The notes under the pieces: generated by a model | Databases searched by the model: none | What the model saw: the letters and a program-made list of their open reading frames with translations, nothing else | Told to the model about the DNA's origin: nothing | Part shown: piece by piece, positions 27,000 through 35,400 of the stretch | How positions within the stretch are numbered: the first letter of the stretch is position 1 | Layout: every line of letters starts with the position of its first letter | Translations under genes and position numbers: made by a program | Assembly (NCBI RefSeq): GCF_002214365.1 | Contig: NZ_CP014854.1 | Coordinates: 1,116,001-1,180,000 of the forward strand | Direction: 5' to 3' | DNA length: 64,000 nucleotides | DNA from: Thermococcus celer Vu 13 = JCM 8558 | GTDB lineage: Archaea; Methanobacteriota_B; Thermococci; Thermococcales; Thermococcaceae

Positions 27000-28457
27000 A
27001 TGCTCCTGAGGGACTACAGGTTTCCAGGCAGGTACGGACCCGAGTGGGGCAGCGGCGGGATATTCGGACTGCGCTACCACAGGGGGACGCTCTACTTCAC
27101 CCTCGCCTTCGAGGCCGAGGCTCACTTCGTGGACGTAAAAAGCGGTGAGGAAAAGGTCTACGATTTCACCCTCCTTGGGGACGCACCCACGAGCGGCGGG
27201 GACACCTACAACGCCGTCGAGACCGTTGACGAGTTCATCTACTTCGGCGGCTGGGTTCACGCGCCGGCCGTTTACCGGAAGGACAGACGGATACTCTTCA
27301 CCAACAAGTACTCCCACGTCCACGCCTACGACACGAAAGAGGGAACGGTTAAGCTCCTCTGGAAGGACTCCATCCACCACGAGACTGACTGGGCGGGGGA
27401 GGTCAGCGACATAATCTATGACCCATATAACGATAGACTTCTCCTCGCGAGGGAGGACGGTCACGCCAACCTCGGCGTCTACTCCCTCGACAGAAAAACC
27501 GGAAAAGCCGAGGCCCTTCTCCGCGAGCCCTCGGCGAAGGGAACGGTGGTTCACGACAGCGCGTTCTTTGGGGTAGGGAACAACTTCACCGAGGGCCTCA
27601 GGGAGATAAGGGCCCTAGACCTGATAACCGGGAAGTGGGAAACGTTCAGGGCCGGAGAGAGCGTCGACGGGAGGCCGTACGTAAGGCCGGGGTACGGGCC
27701 GCTGGCGAGCGCCTACAACAGGGCCTTCGCCTTCGTCCGCGGTGGGATTATAGCGGGCAACCCATTGATGGGCGAGGACTTCAGGTTCTTCAGGCTCTTT
27801 GACTTCTACACCTTCTACGCCCCCTTCAGGGTGAACGCGATAAACACCGGAGGCGGGATCCTAATAGCATACAACGCCCACCACGACGCGGCTTACAGGC
27901 CCGACGACGGGTTCACCTGGGCCACCACCAACACTTTGGTCGGCCCGAGCGTTCTCCTCTACGTTGCCCCGCCGATGGTGAAGATAGTGGGAACCTTCGG
28001 GGCGAGGGTGACGAGCATCGAGAAGATGGACGGGAAGCTCCTCGTGGCGACCAACAGCGCCCCGAACACTGGTTCGACGGAGGCGACACCCTTCGATACA
28101 GGTAACCGGGACATCACGGTCCTCGACGAGAAGATACTCCAGCAGAGGCCTCCGACCGTGAGCTTTTCCCTGCCCCTCGCGCTCCCAAGCATGGCGAAGG
28201 AGATGGGGGCCGGAACCTTCGGGGGAATCCCGCTGGATGGCTACCGCGAGCCGAGGATGATCCTCCACCTGAGCAGGGACAACCGCATTAGGGTTTACGA
28301 GTACGACCTCTCGCTTCCGGCCGGAGAAGCAACCGAGGAGACCTTCGACGTCAAAGCGGGTAAGAACGTCCTCGAGCTCGACTCCTTCGGCGGCATCCTG
28401 AGCTTCGAGCTGGAGAAAGGGGATACGAAAGGAAAGGTGAGAATAGAGCTCCGTTAG
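27000..28457 (+). CDS. DUF2139 family protein, probable beta-propeller
   Basis: 485 residues from the ATG at 27000 with GGTGATACG immediately before it; a frame extension to 26904 lacks a ribosome site. The sequence is rich in short beta strands with repeated aromatic/Gly/Asp turns, as in KMDGKLLVATN, VFHV- and HAYDTKEGTVKLLW-type blades, which suits a propeller. It matches what I know of DUF2139, an archaeal family without assigned function. No signal peptide is visible, so it is probably cytoplasmic. Neighbours are Tfx upstream and a convergent small gene downstream. Confidence 0.8.
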   Translation: MLLRDYRFPGRYGPEWGSGGIFGLRYHRGTLYFTLAFEAEAHFVDVKSGEEKVYDFTLLGDAPTSGGDTYNAVETVDEFIYFGGWVHAPAVYRKDRRILFTNKYSHVHAYDTKEGTVKLLWKDSIHHETDWAGEVSDIIYDPYNDRLLLAREDGHANLGVYSLDRKTGKAEALLREPSAKGTVVHDSAFFGVGNNFTEGLREIRALDLITGKWETFRAGESVDGRPYVRPGYGPLASAYNRAFAFVRGGIIAGNPLMGEDFRFFRLFDFYTFYAPFRVNAINTGGGILIAYNAHHDAAYRPDDGFTWATTNTLVGPSVLLYVAPPMVKIVGTFGARVTSIEKMDGKLLVATNSAPNTGSTEATPFDTGNRDITVLDEKILQQRPPTVSFSLPLALPSMAKEMGAGTFGGIPLDGYREPRMILHLSRDNRIRVYEYDLSLPAGEATEETFDVKAGKNVLELDSFGGILSFELEKGDTKGKVRIELR

Positions 28458-28494
28458 CCTTTCCGTTTCCTTTTTGTCTGTGTTCGCCGGATCC

Positions 28495-28800
28495 TCAGGA
28501 TTTTGCACTTTCTCTGACGTTGTTCCATGAGTAGCTGGACTCGATGAGCTCCGCCACCGTTATGTGTTTCTCTTCGGTTATCGTGGGCTCAAATTCCTTC
28601 AGGCTCTCGAGGAGCTCTTCCTTCGGGAGCGCCTCCTCGTCGAAGACCACGTAGCCGTTCTTGGCGTAGCCGTTGAGGAAGGCCCTCCAGACCCTTCCGT
28701 CCTTGAGGAGCTCGTACTGCTTCGCCGTCGCCCTCTCCCAGTCGATGTTCCCGAACCTGAACCTGAGCATCGTCAGCTTTTTCTCCCCGTTAACGGTCAT
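28495..28800 (-). CDS. Small conserved hypothetical protein downstream of the Tes-like gene
   Basis: 101 residues from the ATG at 28800 (GAGGTGGTTGGG upstream). The sequence is mixed alpha/beta with many acidic and aromatic residues (FRFGNIDWERATAKQYELL at about 13-31; PKEELLESLKEFEP at about 60-75). No recognised domain and no cysteines. Its start lies 10 nt after the stop of the large radical SAM gene in the same direction, so it is co-transcribed and may be a partner or accessory subunit; that is inference from the operon only. Confidence 0.65.
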   Translation of the reverse strand: MTVNGEKKLTMLRFRFGNIDWERATAKQYELLKDGRVWRAFLNGYAKNGYVVFDEEALPKEELLESLKEFEPTITEEKHITVAELIESSYSWNNVRESAKS

Positions 28801-28810
28801 CCCAACCACC

Positions 28811-31800
28811 TCAGTGCTTCTCCATGACCCCGAGGTAGTCCTCGATGTCGATGTAGGTCTTCCTGTAGAGCTCGCTCTTCTTCATCTTCTCCACGAACTC
28901 CTTCGTCCTGATGTACTTGTCCTTCCTGTAGTCCCAGTCGGGGTGGAGCGCCTTCCACTCCTCCCAGCTGTAGCTGAACTGGGCCTGCACCTTATCCCTG
29001 TAGAGCTCGGGAATCACGTTGAACGTACAGAAGGGCACTATCCTGCCATCGGGCATCGCGTAGTGGATGACGCAGCGCTCGACCCTCTCGACGTCGTAGT
29101 TGTACTCGTCCATGAAGTGCATCATTCCCAGGAAGAGCGCATTGGTGTGGAACTTTCCGAGGGCGTCGTAGTTGCCGTGGACGAAGGCGTTCTTTATGAG
29201 CTCGAGGACGCTGAGGCCCTTGGGGGCGTACTTATCGTCGTAGAAGCTCTTGAACTTCATGAATATCTCGGCGCCGAGCTTGAGCCTGCGGAGCTTGCCC
29301 ATCTTCTTCCACTGCTCTATCTCCTCAGCCTTGCTCTCCAGGAACTCAACGAAGCCCTCAACGTCGAGGAACCTGCTTATCGGCACCACCCGCTTGTTCT
29401 CCCTGTCGAGGAAGGCGTAGGTTGCCGCGCCGCAGGCGTAGTGGCTGGTCATGTAGTACTTGCTCCCGGCGAAGACCTCGAAGAACCTCGCTATGTGACC
29501 CGCTATCGGTATGGGATACCAGTCGTCCTGGGCTATGGCCCCGTGGGTCTGCTCCTCTATCCGCTCTATGGCTCCGGGTATCGTTATCCTGAAGCGCTGG
29601 CGCTCCCTCTTCGGAACCCTCCCGACGAGGGAAATCGGCTGGAAGTTCACGCCCCTCACTATGTCGAGGTGGTTGAGGGCGAAGTTTATCATCGCCCCGA
29701 GCTCGTGGTCGTTGACGTTCCTTATGGTGGTCGGCACGAGGACTATGCCCGGCCCGCCGGCCTTCCTGACGTTATCGAAGATGAGCGGGACCTCCCAGTG
29801 GTTCTTCCAGTTGGTCTGGGGCGTCATGCCGTCGTAGCTCATGTAGAGGGTGTTAACGCCAGCCTCCCTGATTTTCTTAACGAGCTCCGGTTCAAATGCG
29901 AGCTTTATTCCGTCCGTGTTGAGCTGGACGTGGTCGTAACCTTCTTCCCTTGCGATCCTGATTATCTCGATGAGGTCATCCCTCAATGTGGGCTCTCCAC
30001 CGGTGAGCTGAACCGCGTTCGCTCCGATGGGCTGCTCCTTCTTCGCGTTGCGGAGCATCATCCGTATCTGCTCGAGCGTGGGCTCGTATATCGGCTGGCC
30101 CTCTTTGGCGTAGAAGAAGCAGTTGCTCACGAGTAGACCGTCGGAGGCAACGAACGAGTGTCCGGGGCTCTCGACTTCAATGTCGTAGACGTATCCCGAG
30201 TAATCCTCCTCTTCGATGCTCTTCACCGGATCGAGGTAGAAGTCGCTGACCTTCGTTATTCTTGCGGGCTTCCTCGCCCCAACCTCACCCAGTCTCTCCC
30301 TGTGGCCCTCCCCGAGTTCGACTACCTCAATGAGCCTCTCGAGGTCCTTTCCGGCCACGTATACCTTGTAGAGGTCGTGGTTCGCCCCCGCAACCTTCTC
30401 CTTTTTGACCTCGTAGACCCTCGCAAAGATCCCGAAGGATGCGAGTAGATAGAGAACGTCCCTTATCAGGCCGCGGGAGACGCTGGCGTAGCCGATGTTC
30501 AGGTGTCTCTCGCCCCTCACAACGTAGCCATCGCCGTTGAGTAAGCCTGAGAGGAGTGCCGCCCTGACCTCGTAGGGGTAGTTGAGGAAGTCCCTCGGGA
30601 GCCTCTTGTTCTCTGCCTTTTCAGGGATTCCGAGGGCGTACTTGAAGACGAGGCGGACCAGTCTGCTCCCGATCACTATCTGCTTCGCCTTCCCTTCGGC
30701 CTCAAGGATGCTGTGGGGAAGCTTGAGCTCCTTGAGGATAGATAGTATCTCCTCTTCAACGTCCTTATGGCCAACCGTTATGCGGACATCTTTGTCTGTG
30801 TAGTGCCCGTCCGACACGAAGTAGCCTATGAGCCTTGCGAGGGGGGGAGTGACCTCAAGTTTCGAGGGCAGTTCATAATCGGTCGCGTCCCTCCCGAGCC
30901 TGAACTCGCCCGGGACGTTTAGCTTGTAGAAGGCGCTTAAAGGCATTGAGTCCTGGCTCTTCCAGGAGTAAATCCTGTCCCCGTATTCCTCCTTCAACGG
31001 GGAAAGGTCGATTCCCCCTATGCCCCTGACGTAGGTCTTCTCCTTCTCCTCCTCGGGCAGGGATTTAAACGCCTCAATCAGGTCTATGGTGTAGGGTGCA
31101 CCGCTCTCCGGGATCCTCCACGTTGAGAGAAGCTCGTCGCCCGGTTTGAGCTCGTCGGCCCTCTTCTTCACGAGCTTTCCGTCCACGTGGACGAACACCT
31201 TGTGCTCCGGGGTGACCCTCAGCGTCCTCCCCGTTCCCGTTCTTATCCTGAGGATCTTGCCCTCGTGTCTCCTCCTGAGGAATTTGGTTACCTTCGTCCA
31301 CCTGGCCTCCCCGTCCTCGAAGGTCAGGACGTGGATATCATCGGGCGTTGAGTACTCTCCCTTGAACCCGTCGATCTCAACTTTGTTCTCGAAGGAGAAC
31401 CTCTTGGCAAGGTCCCCGAACTTCAGGAGACTCACCTCGTTTCCGACCTTGAAAACCGCCTCCTCGTCCGGGGGGAAGCAATACCAGCAGCTCAAATTGC
31501 ACCTGTTCGTCAAAACGATGTTTATCAGGCTCGTGTGGGAGCGGTGCCTTGAGCAGAGACCGCAGTCGAGAGGACAGTTGGCGCCTGTGTTCTCGACGTT
31601 GGAACTCGTGATCTTGAAGTCGTACCTCCACTTCTGGAACCTGTAGTACTGCTCAACGCTCTCGTAGTAAAGACCGGTTATCATACCCTCGGGGCAGCGC
31701 TTGGTTATCCACACCCTGCCGTCCTTCTCCCACACGAGGGCGGGAACGACCCTCCTCGTCTCGGGACAGAGAGAGTAGGTCCTGTGGGGCAGGGGGCCGC

Positions 31801-31942
31801 CGTAGGCCCTGCTGGCCCTTCTCATCATTTTCTCGAACTCATCCTCACCTATCTCGGGGAACTCGATTACGTCCCTGATCCTCCTCGTTAATTGCTCGAA
31901 CTCCTTCTCGCCACTCGGCACCTCACCAACGTTTTCTGCCAT
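28811..31942 (-). CDS. Radical SAM protein of the Tes (tetraether lipid synthase)/MJ0619 type, containing an intein
   Basis: 1043 residues from the ATG at 31942 (GGTGAATGGGT upstream); about 590 residues remain after removing the 453-residue intein. Extein features: C59 and C83 (SLCPETRR, KRCPEG) as for a rubredoxin-like iron site; C123-x3-C127-x2-C130 (CPLDCGLC); HTSLINIVLTNRC leading into the radical SAM motif C148-x3-C152-x2-C; GGEPTLRDD; and a C-terminal CVIHYAMPDGRIVPFC. This cysteine layout fits the MJ0619/Tes class, which joins two archaeol lipids by C-C bonds into GDGT tetraethers. The Tes role is inferred from memory of the family. Spliced protein is required: the intein splits the cluster motif. 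Confidence 0.75.
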   Translation of the reverse strand: MAENVGEVPSGEKEFEQLTRRIRDVIEFPEIGEDEFEKMMRRASRAYGGPLPHRTYSLCPETRRVVPALVWEKDGRVWITKRCPEGMITGLYYESVEQYYRFQKWRYDFKITSSNVENTGANCPLDCGLCSRHRSHTSLINIVLTNRCNLSCWYCFPPDEEAVFKVGNEVSLLKFGDLAKRFSFENKVEIDGFKGEYSTPDDIHVLTFEDGEARWTKVTKFLRRRHEGKILRIRTGTGRTLRVTPEHKVFVHVDGKLVKKRADELKPGDELLSTWRIPESGAPYTIDLIEAFKSLPEEEKEKTYVRGIGGIDLSPLKEEYGDRIYSWKSQDSMPLSAFYKLNVPGEFRLGRDATDYELPSKLEVTPPLARLIGYFVSDGHYTDKDVRITVGHKDVEEEILSILKELKLPHSILEAEGKAKQIVIGSRLVRLVFKYALGIPEKAENKRLPRDFLNYPYEVRAALLSGLLNGDGYVVRGERHLNIGYASVSRGLIRDVLYLLASFGIFARVYEVKKEKVAGANHDLYKVYVAGKDLERLIEVVELGEGHRERLGEVGARKPARITKVSDFYLDPVKSIEEEDYSGYVYDIEVESPGHSFVASDGLLVSNCFFYAKEGQPIYEPTLEQIRMMLRNAKKEQPIGANAVQLTGGEPTLRDDLIEIIRIAREEGYDHVQLNTDGIKLAFEPELVKKIREAGVNTLYMSYDGMTPQTNWKNHWEVPLIFDNVRKAGGPGIVLVPTTIRNVNDHELGAMINFALNHLDIVRGVNFQPISLVGRVPKRERQRFRITIPGAIERIEEQTHGAIAQDDWYPIPIAGHIARFFEVFAGSKYYMTSHYACGAATYAFLDRENKRVVPISRFLDVEGFVEFLESKAEEIEQWKKMGKLRRLKLGAEIFMKFKSFYDDKYAPKGLSVLELIKNAFVHGNYDALGKFHTNALFLGMMHFMDEYNYDVERVERCVIHYAMPDGRIVPFCTFNVIPELYRDKVQAQFSYSWEEWKALHPDWDYRKDKYIRTKEFVEKMKKSELYRKTYIDIEDYLGVMEKH
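30122..31480 (-). other. Intein with LAGLIDADG homing endonuclease, inserted in the [4Fe-4S] motif
   Basis: 453 residues from Cys155 to Asn607 of the precursor. Block A starts CFPPDEEAVF; block B holds the TxxH motif (RVTPEHK); two LAGLIDADG-type motifs are RLIGYFVSDG and LLSGLLNGDG, about 90 residues apart; the C-terminal block is YDIEVESPGHSF...LLVSN followed by Cys608 as +1 nucleophile. That Cys608 is the third cysteine of the CX3CX2C cluster motif, so unspliced enzyme cannot bind the cluster. The penultimate intein residue is Ser rather than the usual His. The endonuclease motifs look intact, so homing may still be active. Confidence 0.95.
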
Positions 31943-31995
31943 ACCCATTCACCCCTTTTTCCACTCCCTTTGCTGGCCTCTGTTTCGCTTCAGGA

Positions 31996-32006
31996 TATAA
32001 AAACTT
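31996..32006 (-). promoter_or_regulatory. TATA box of the Tes-like gene
   Basis: On the minus strand GTTTTTATATCC lies about 55-65 nt before the ATG, preceded by an A/T-rich region with several TATA-like steps (31998-32060). In the divergent direction GGTTAAAAGCGGG near 32090 would serve the plus-strand gene at 32127. Confidence 0.5.
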
Positions 32007-32126
32007 TTGCGTAAATATGAAGATTTTACTGCATATGTATGCCCCATATCTGTGTAAAAGACCGGGACAGACGGCGGGACAACGGTAAGGTTAAAAGCGG
32101 GCCCTCCAACCTATCCCGGTGGTGAG

Positions 32127-32483
32127 ATGCCGGCGAGGGAGATGAGGATGGAGATGTTTCTAAGGGCCCTCCTCCGGAGGGACTTCACGAAGGCGAAGGC
32201 TCACCTGGAGAAGCTCCAGAAGATGGCCGGTTCCGACGAGTGGGGAAGGGGCTACGGAAGGGCCATAGATGGGTTCATGAGCGCCCTCAAGGACAACGAC
32301 GGCGATGCCCTCATAGTTCAGCTGATAAACGAACACGACCGGGAAAAGGCGAAGAAACTCCTCGAACACTTTGAGGGCATCCTCGAGCACGAGTTTAGGG
32401 ATGAATACGAGAAGGGTTACTACACCGCCTGGGTCGAGTTCCTCAAGGCCTACCTAAATCAGAAGACCCTGATCAGTGGATGA
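32127..32483 (+). CDS. Conserved hypothetical helical protein
   Basis: 118 residues; GGTGGTGAG abuts the ATG. All-helical, with a repeat-like pairing of helices (FLRALLRRDFTKAKAHLEKL and INEHDREKAKKLLEHFEG) that suggests a TPR-like or four-helix fold. No family name recognised. It is followed 9 nt later by the uracil-DNA glycosylase gene, so the two are probably one operon; a role in DNA repair is only guilt by association. Confidence 0.65.
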   Translation: MPAREMRMEMFLRALLRRDFTKAKAHLEKLQKMAGSDEWGRGYGRAIDGFMSALKDNDGDALIVQLINEHDREKAKKLLEHFEGILEHEFRDEYEKGYYTAWVEFLKAYLNQKTLISG

Positions 32484-32492
32484 GGTGTTCCC

Positions 32493-33077
32493 ATGGGAAA
32501 GGAAGAGGCCATGAGGAAACTCGAGGAGAAGATAAGGACGTGTCAGAGATGCCCCCTCGGAAAGCTCAGGACGAACGCCGTTCCCGGTTCCGGGAGCTAC
32601 GACGCGAAGGTCATGTTCGTGGGGGAGGCGCCGGGCTACTGGGAAGATCAGAAGGGCCTGCCCTTCGTAGGTCGCGCCGGAAAGGTCCTTGACGAACTCC
32701 TGGAGGAGATAGGTCTCAGCAGGGACGAGATTTACATAACTAACATAGTGAAGTGCCGTCCCCCGGAGAACCGCGATCCAACAGAGGAGGAGATCAAAGC
32801 CTGCTCCCCCTACCTCGACAGGCAGATCGACATAATCCGGCCGAAGGTCATAGTCCCCCTCGGGAGGCACTCCATGCGCTACATCCTCGAGAAGTTTGGC
32901 TTCGAGGTCGAGCCCATAAGCAAGATACACGGAAAAACCTTTGAGGCAAGCACGCTCTTCGGGAAATTCGTCATAATGCCAATGTACCATCCAGCGGTGG
33001 CCCTCTACCGTCCCGCCATGAGGGAGGAACTTAGGAAGGATTTCCAGAAACTGAAGGGGCTCCTCAACGGCTTCTGA
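32493..33077 (+). CDS. Family 4 uracil-DNA glycosylase (Fe-S)
   Basis: 194 residues. The four cluster ligands are C17, C20, C88 and C104, the exact pattern of family 4 UDG. GEAPG at 44-48 is the active-site loop and HPA at 166-168 the second catalytic motif. These thermostable enzymes remove uracil from deaminated cytosine, a frequent lesion at high temperature. The start follows GAGGTGTTCCC. Length is normal. Confidence 0.95.
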   Translation: MGKEEAMRKLEEKIRTCQRCPLGKLRTNAVPGSGSYDAKVMFVGEAPGYWEDQKGLPFVGRAGKVLDELLEEIGLSRDEIYITNIVKCRPPENRDPTEEEIKACSPYLDRQIDIIRPKVIVPLGRHSMRYILEKFGFEVEPISKIHGKTFEASTLFGKFVIMPMYHPAVALYRPAMREELRKDFQKLKGLLNGF

Positions 33078-33388
33078 TAGAATGGCGTGATTTCCCTGAA
33101 GTATCTATTCCTAAATCCCTTTATTAATTGACGTCTTTCAATCTCACCGGCTCCTTTCCGGTAGTTTTTTGGGAAAGATTTTCATGGATATGTGGCACAA
33201 TGATATACTTGAAAGCATTCATTAATACAGCAATACCTCTATATCGACTATGAAGATAAGAACAGGGGTCCAACGTATGGAAAGTTCCGCAGGATTTTCT
33301 ATAGAATATAACAGAATGCCAAAAGATATTCCAGAAAGTTTATATTTAAACCTGAGATTTCCGGGTGAAGTATTGGGGAGGTGGACAA
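33078..33388. other. 311-nt A/T-rich spacer with terminator and nhaC promoter
   Basis: After the UDG gene, the inverted repeat ACCGG-ctccttt-CCGGT (33146-33162) followed by a T6 run (33165-33170) is a possible terminator. Around 33200-33345 the sequence is strongly A/T-rich with several TATA-like elements but no open frame with a ribosome site. GTTTATATTTAAAC at 33339-33352 is the likely nhaC TATA box, 40-50 nt before its ATG. Confidence 0.55.
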
Positions 33389-34984
33389 ATGTCAGATTTC
33401 GGAATACTGTCTCTGCTGCCACCGCTGGTGGCCATCATACTGGCGATATGGACGAAGAGGGTTATCCTGGCCCTGTTCGCCGGCGTCTGGATTGGAGGCG
33501 TCATGGTCGCAGGCTGGAACCCCGTTACCGGAACCACACAGACCCTCGACTGGATCGTTGGAAACGCCATCGACGACTGGAACGTCAAGATACTGCTCTT
33601 CGACTTCCTCATAGGAGCGGGCGTTGGACTGATATACAAGTCCGGCGGGGCGATGGCGATAGGTCGTGCCCTCACGAGTCGCGTTAGGACCAGCCGCGGC
33701 GCTTCCCTGATGGGATGGCTCCTCGGTGTGCTCGTGTTCTTCGACGACTACACCAACACCATCATCGTCGGCAACACCATGAGGCCCATAACCGACAGGA
33801 CGCGGGTCTCGAGGGAGATGTTAGCGTATATAGACGACTCCACGGCCGCCCCCGTCGCGGGCCTCGCCCTGGTCTCGACGTGGATAGGCTACGAGGTGGG
33901 CCTGATAGGGGACGCCTTCAAGGACCTCAACGTTGACTACGGTGCCTACGCCGCCTGGCTCCACAGCGTTCCCTTCAGGTTCTACTCGATATTCGCGATA
34001 ATCCTCGTCTTCCTGGTGGCGTTTACCCACAGGCACTACGGCCCGATGCTCCACGCGGAACTCCGCGCGAGGAAGGAGGGGAAGGTCCTCCGCGACGGTG
34101 CCAAACCGCTCATGACCACGGAGGTTGACCTCGGAATGCCGAAGGAGAACGGCAGCGTCCACGTCTTCATCTGGCCTATACTGACGCTAATCTTCGTCAC
34201 ACTCTACGGCATGTGGTACACCGGCGGGGGAAGCAAGACCTACGCCACCGACGGACTGATGGGGGTCCTCGGAAACTCCGACGCTGCCCTCGCTCTGCTG
34301 TGGGGAAGCTTTGCCATGGTCGTCGTGGCCTTCATCCTGGTGCTGGGAATGAGGCTCATGACAATAGAGGAAGCCGAGGACGCGATAGTCCGCGGGATGA
34401 AGCAGATGGTCATCGCCAACACGATCCTGCTGCTCGCATGGAGTATCAAGAGCGCCACCGACGCCGTCGGAACGGCTCCGTACGTCGTCGACCTCGCCAA
34501 GAGCGCCGGCGTTGGCGGAAGCTGGGTGCCGCTGATAGTGTTCCTCATCTCCATGTTCATCTCCTTCACAACGGGGACCAGCTGGGGAACCTTCAGCATC
34601 ATGCTGCCCATAGCCATACCGCTCGCCTACGGAGTCACCGGTAACGTCGGCCCCGAGGTCTTCGCCAGCATCGGTGCCGTCTTCGCGGGCGGTATCTTCG
34701 GCGACCACTGCTCCCCGATAAGCGATACAACGATTATGAGTTCGATGTTCAGCGGTTCGGACCACATAGACCACGTCACCACCCAGGTGCCGTACGCGGT
34801 AACCGCGGCCAGCGTCGGTATAGTGCTCTACCTTCTCTTTGGCATAGGCCTCTACAGCTGGCCCGTGCTCCTCTTACTCGGCCTCGGGCTCCTCATCGGC
34901 GCCCACTACGTCCTTAGCGAGTGGTACGGGGGGAAGTACGGGGTCCCCCACGGCAAGGTCCCGGTGTACGTGGCCGAGGAGTGA
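33389..34984 (+). CDS. nhaC: NhaC-family Na+/H+ antiporter
   Basis: 531 residues from the ATG at 33389 (GGGGAGGTGGAC upstream); an ATG 24 nt earlier is less likely. About 12-14 TM helices. Family hallmarks: LVFFDDYTNTIIVGNTMRPITD (about 112-133 by landmarks FFDDYTN and MRPITD), DDSTAAPVAG, SFTTGTSWGTF and FGDHCSPISDTT. These are conserved in NhaC/MalL-type carriers that exchange Na+ for H+. An alternative for the subfamily is an amino-acid exchanger. Transcribed from the A/T-rich promoter upstream; unrelated to the RiPP cluster that follows as far as sequence shows. Confidence 0.9.
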   Translation: MSDFGILSLLPPLVAIILAIWTKRVILALFAGVWIGGVMVAGWNPVTGTTQTLDWIVGNAIDDWNVKILLFDFLIGAGVGLIYKSGGAMAIGRALTSRVRTSRGASLMGWLLGVLVFFDDYTNTIIVGNTMRPITDRTRVSREMLAYIDDSTAAPVAGLALVSTWIGYEVGLIGDAFKDLNVDYGAYAAWLHSVPFRFYSIFAIILVFLVAFTHRHYGPMLHAELRARKEGKVLRDGAKPLMTTEVDLGMPKENGSVHVFIWPILTLIFVTLYGMWYTGGGSKTYATDGLMGVLGNSDAALALLWGSFAMVVVAFILVLGMRLMTIEEAEDAIVRGMKQMVIANTILLLAWSIKSATDAVGTAPYVVDLAKSAGVGGSWVPLIVFLISMFISFTTGTSWGTFSIMLPIAIPLAYGVTGNVGPEVFASIGAVFAGGIFGDHCSPISDTTIMSSMFSGSDHIDHVTTQVPYAVTAASVGIVLYLLFGIGLYSWPVLLLLGLGLLIGAHYVLSEWYGGKYGVPHGKVPVYVAEE

Positions 34985-34985
34985 G

Positions 34986-35164
34986 TCCAGGTTTTTACAT
35001 TTTTTATTAAATCCGATTTTTATTTTTCTTATGTTGTGTTAATGGATATTCTTGTTTTTTATACTGACGATACCAATGTTGTTAGGGTTATCAACCAAAG
35101 GTTAACAAAAAACTTAAATACTCCTGTTAAGCTTAATAGACGAAAATCTACAGGAGGTGATAAT
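34986..35164 (+). promoter_or_regulatory. T-rich terminator of nhaC and promoter of the RiPP precursor
   Basis: Several T runs at 34992-35028 probably end the nhaC transcript. The likely promoter of the precursor is AAAAAACTTAAATACT (35106-35121), about 45-60 nt before the ATG at 35165. The leader ends with AGGAGGTGATAAT, a near-perfect Shine-Dalgarno element. The whole spacer is A/T-rich. Confidence 0.55.
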
Positions 35165-35302
35165 ATGGACCCCCACTATGTGGTGCAGGCTCCTAATGGC
35201 AAGGGTTGTGCGGCCTGTTCCATCTGCGCCATCTGCCTTGCGGATGGTCCCGTCCCCGATTTTGAGGGCGCCGGGATATACGGTCTCTTCGGTCTCTTTT
35301 GA
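35165..35302 (+). CDS. Putative sactipeptide-type RiPP precursor peptide
   Basis: 45 residues. Residues 1-14 (MDPHYVVQAPNGKG) look like a short leader and residues 15-45 like the core, with cysteines C15, C18, C21 and C24 (C-x2-C-x2-C-x2-C, small residues between), then an acidic/Pro turn and a Gly/aromatic tail (GAGIYGLFGLF). The cysteine spacing equals that of thurincin H-type sactipeptides, where each Cys sulfur is joined to the alpha-carbon of a residue in the C-terminal half. The frame is open back to a GTG at 35036, but AGGAGGTGAT and the TATA box favour the short start. Next gene is a radical SAM/SPASM maturase 98 nt downstream. Confidence 0.8.
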   Translation: MDPHYVVQAPNGKGCAACSICAICLADGPVPDFEGAGIYGLFGLF

Positions 35303-35400
35303 AGGCTTTTAATTTTCCATTATTTGCCTCCATAAATTAGCATGGTATAGAATGATTCGTTGCAGAGGTACTTGGTTAGGTGCGTTCGGAGGGAGATCTC

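Noticed and set aside
35036-35164. 88-codon version of the RiPP precursor starting at the GTG at 35036
   Set aside because: The extension contains the likely TATA box (35106-35121) and the near-perfect AGGAGGTGAT site directly before the internal ATG, so the 45-residue form is favoured.
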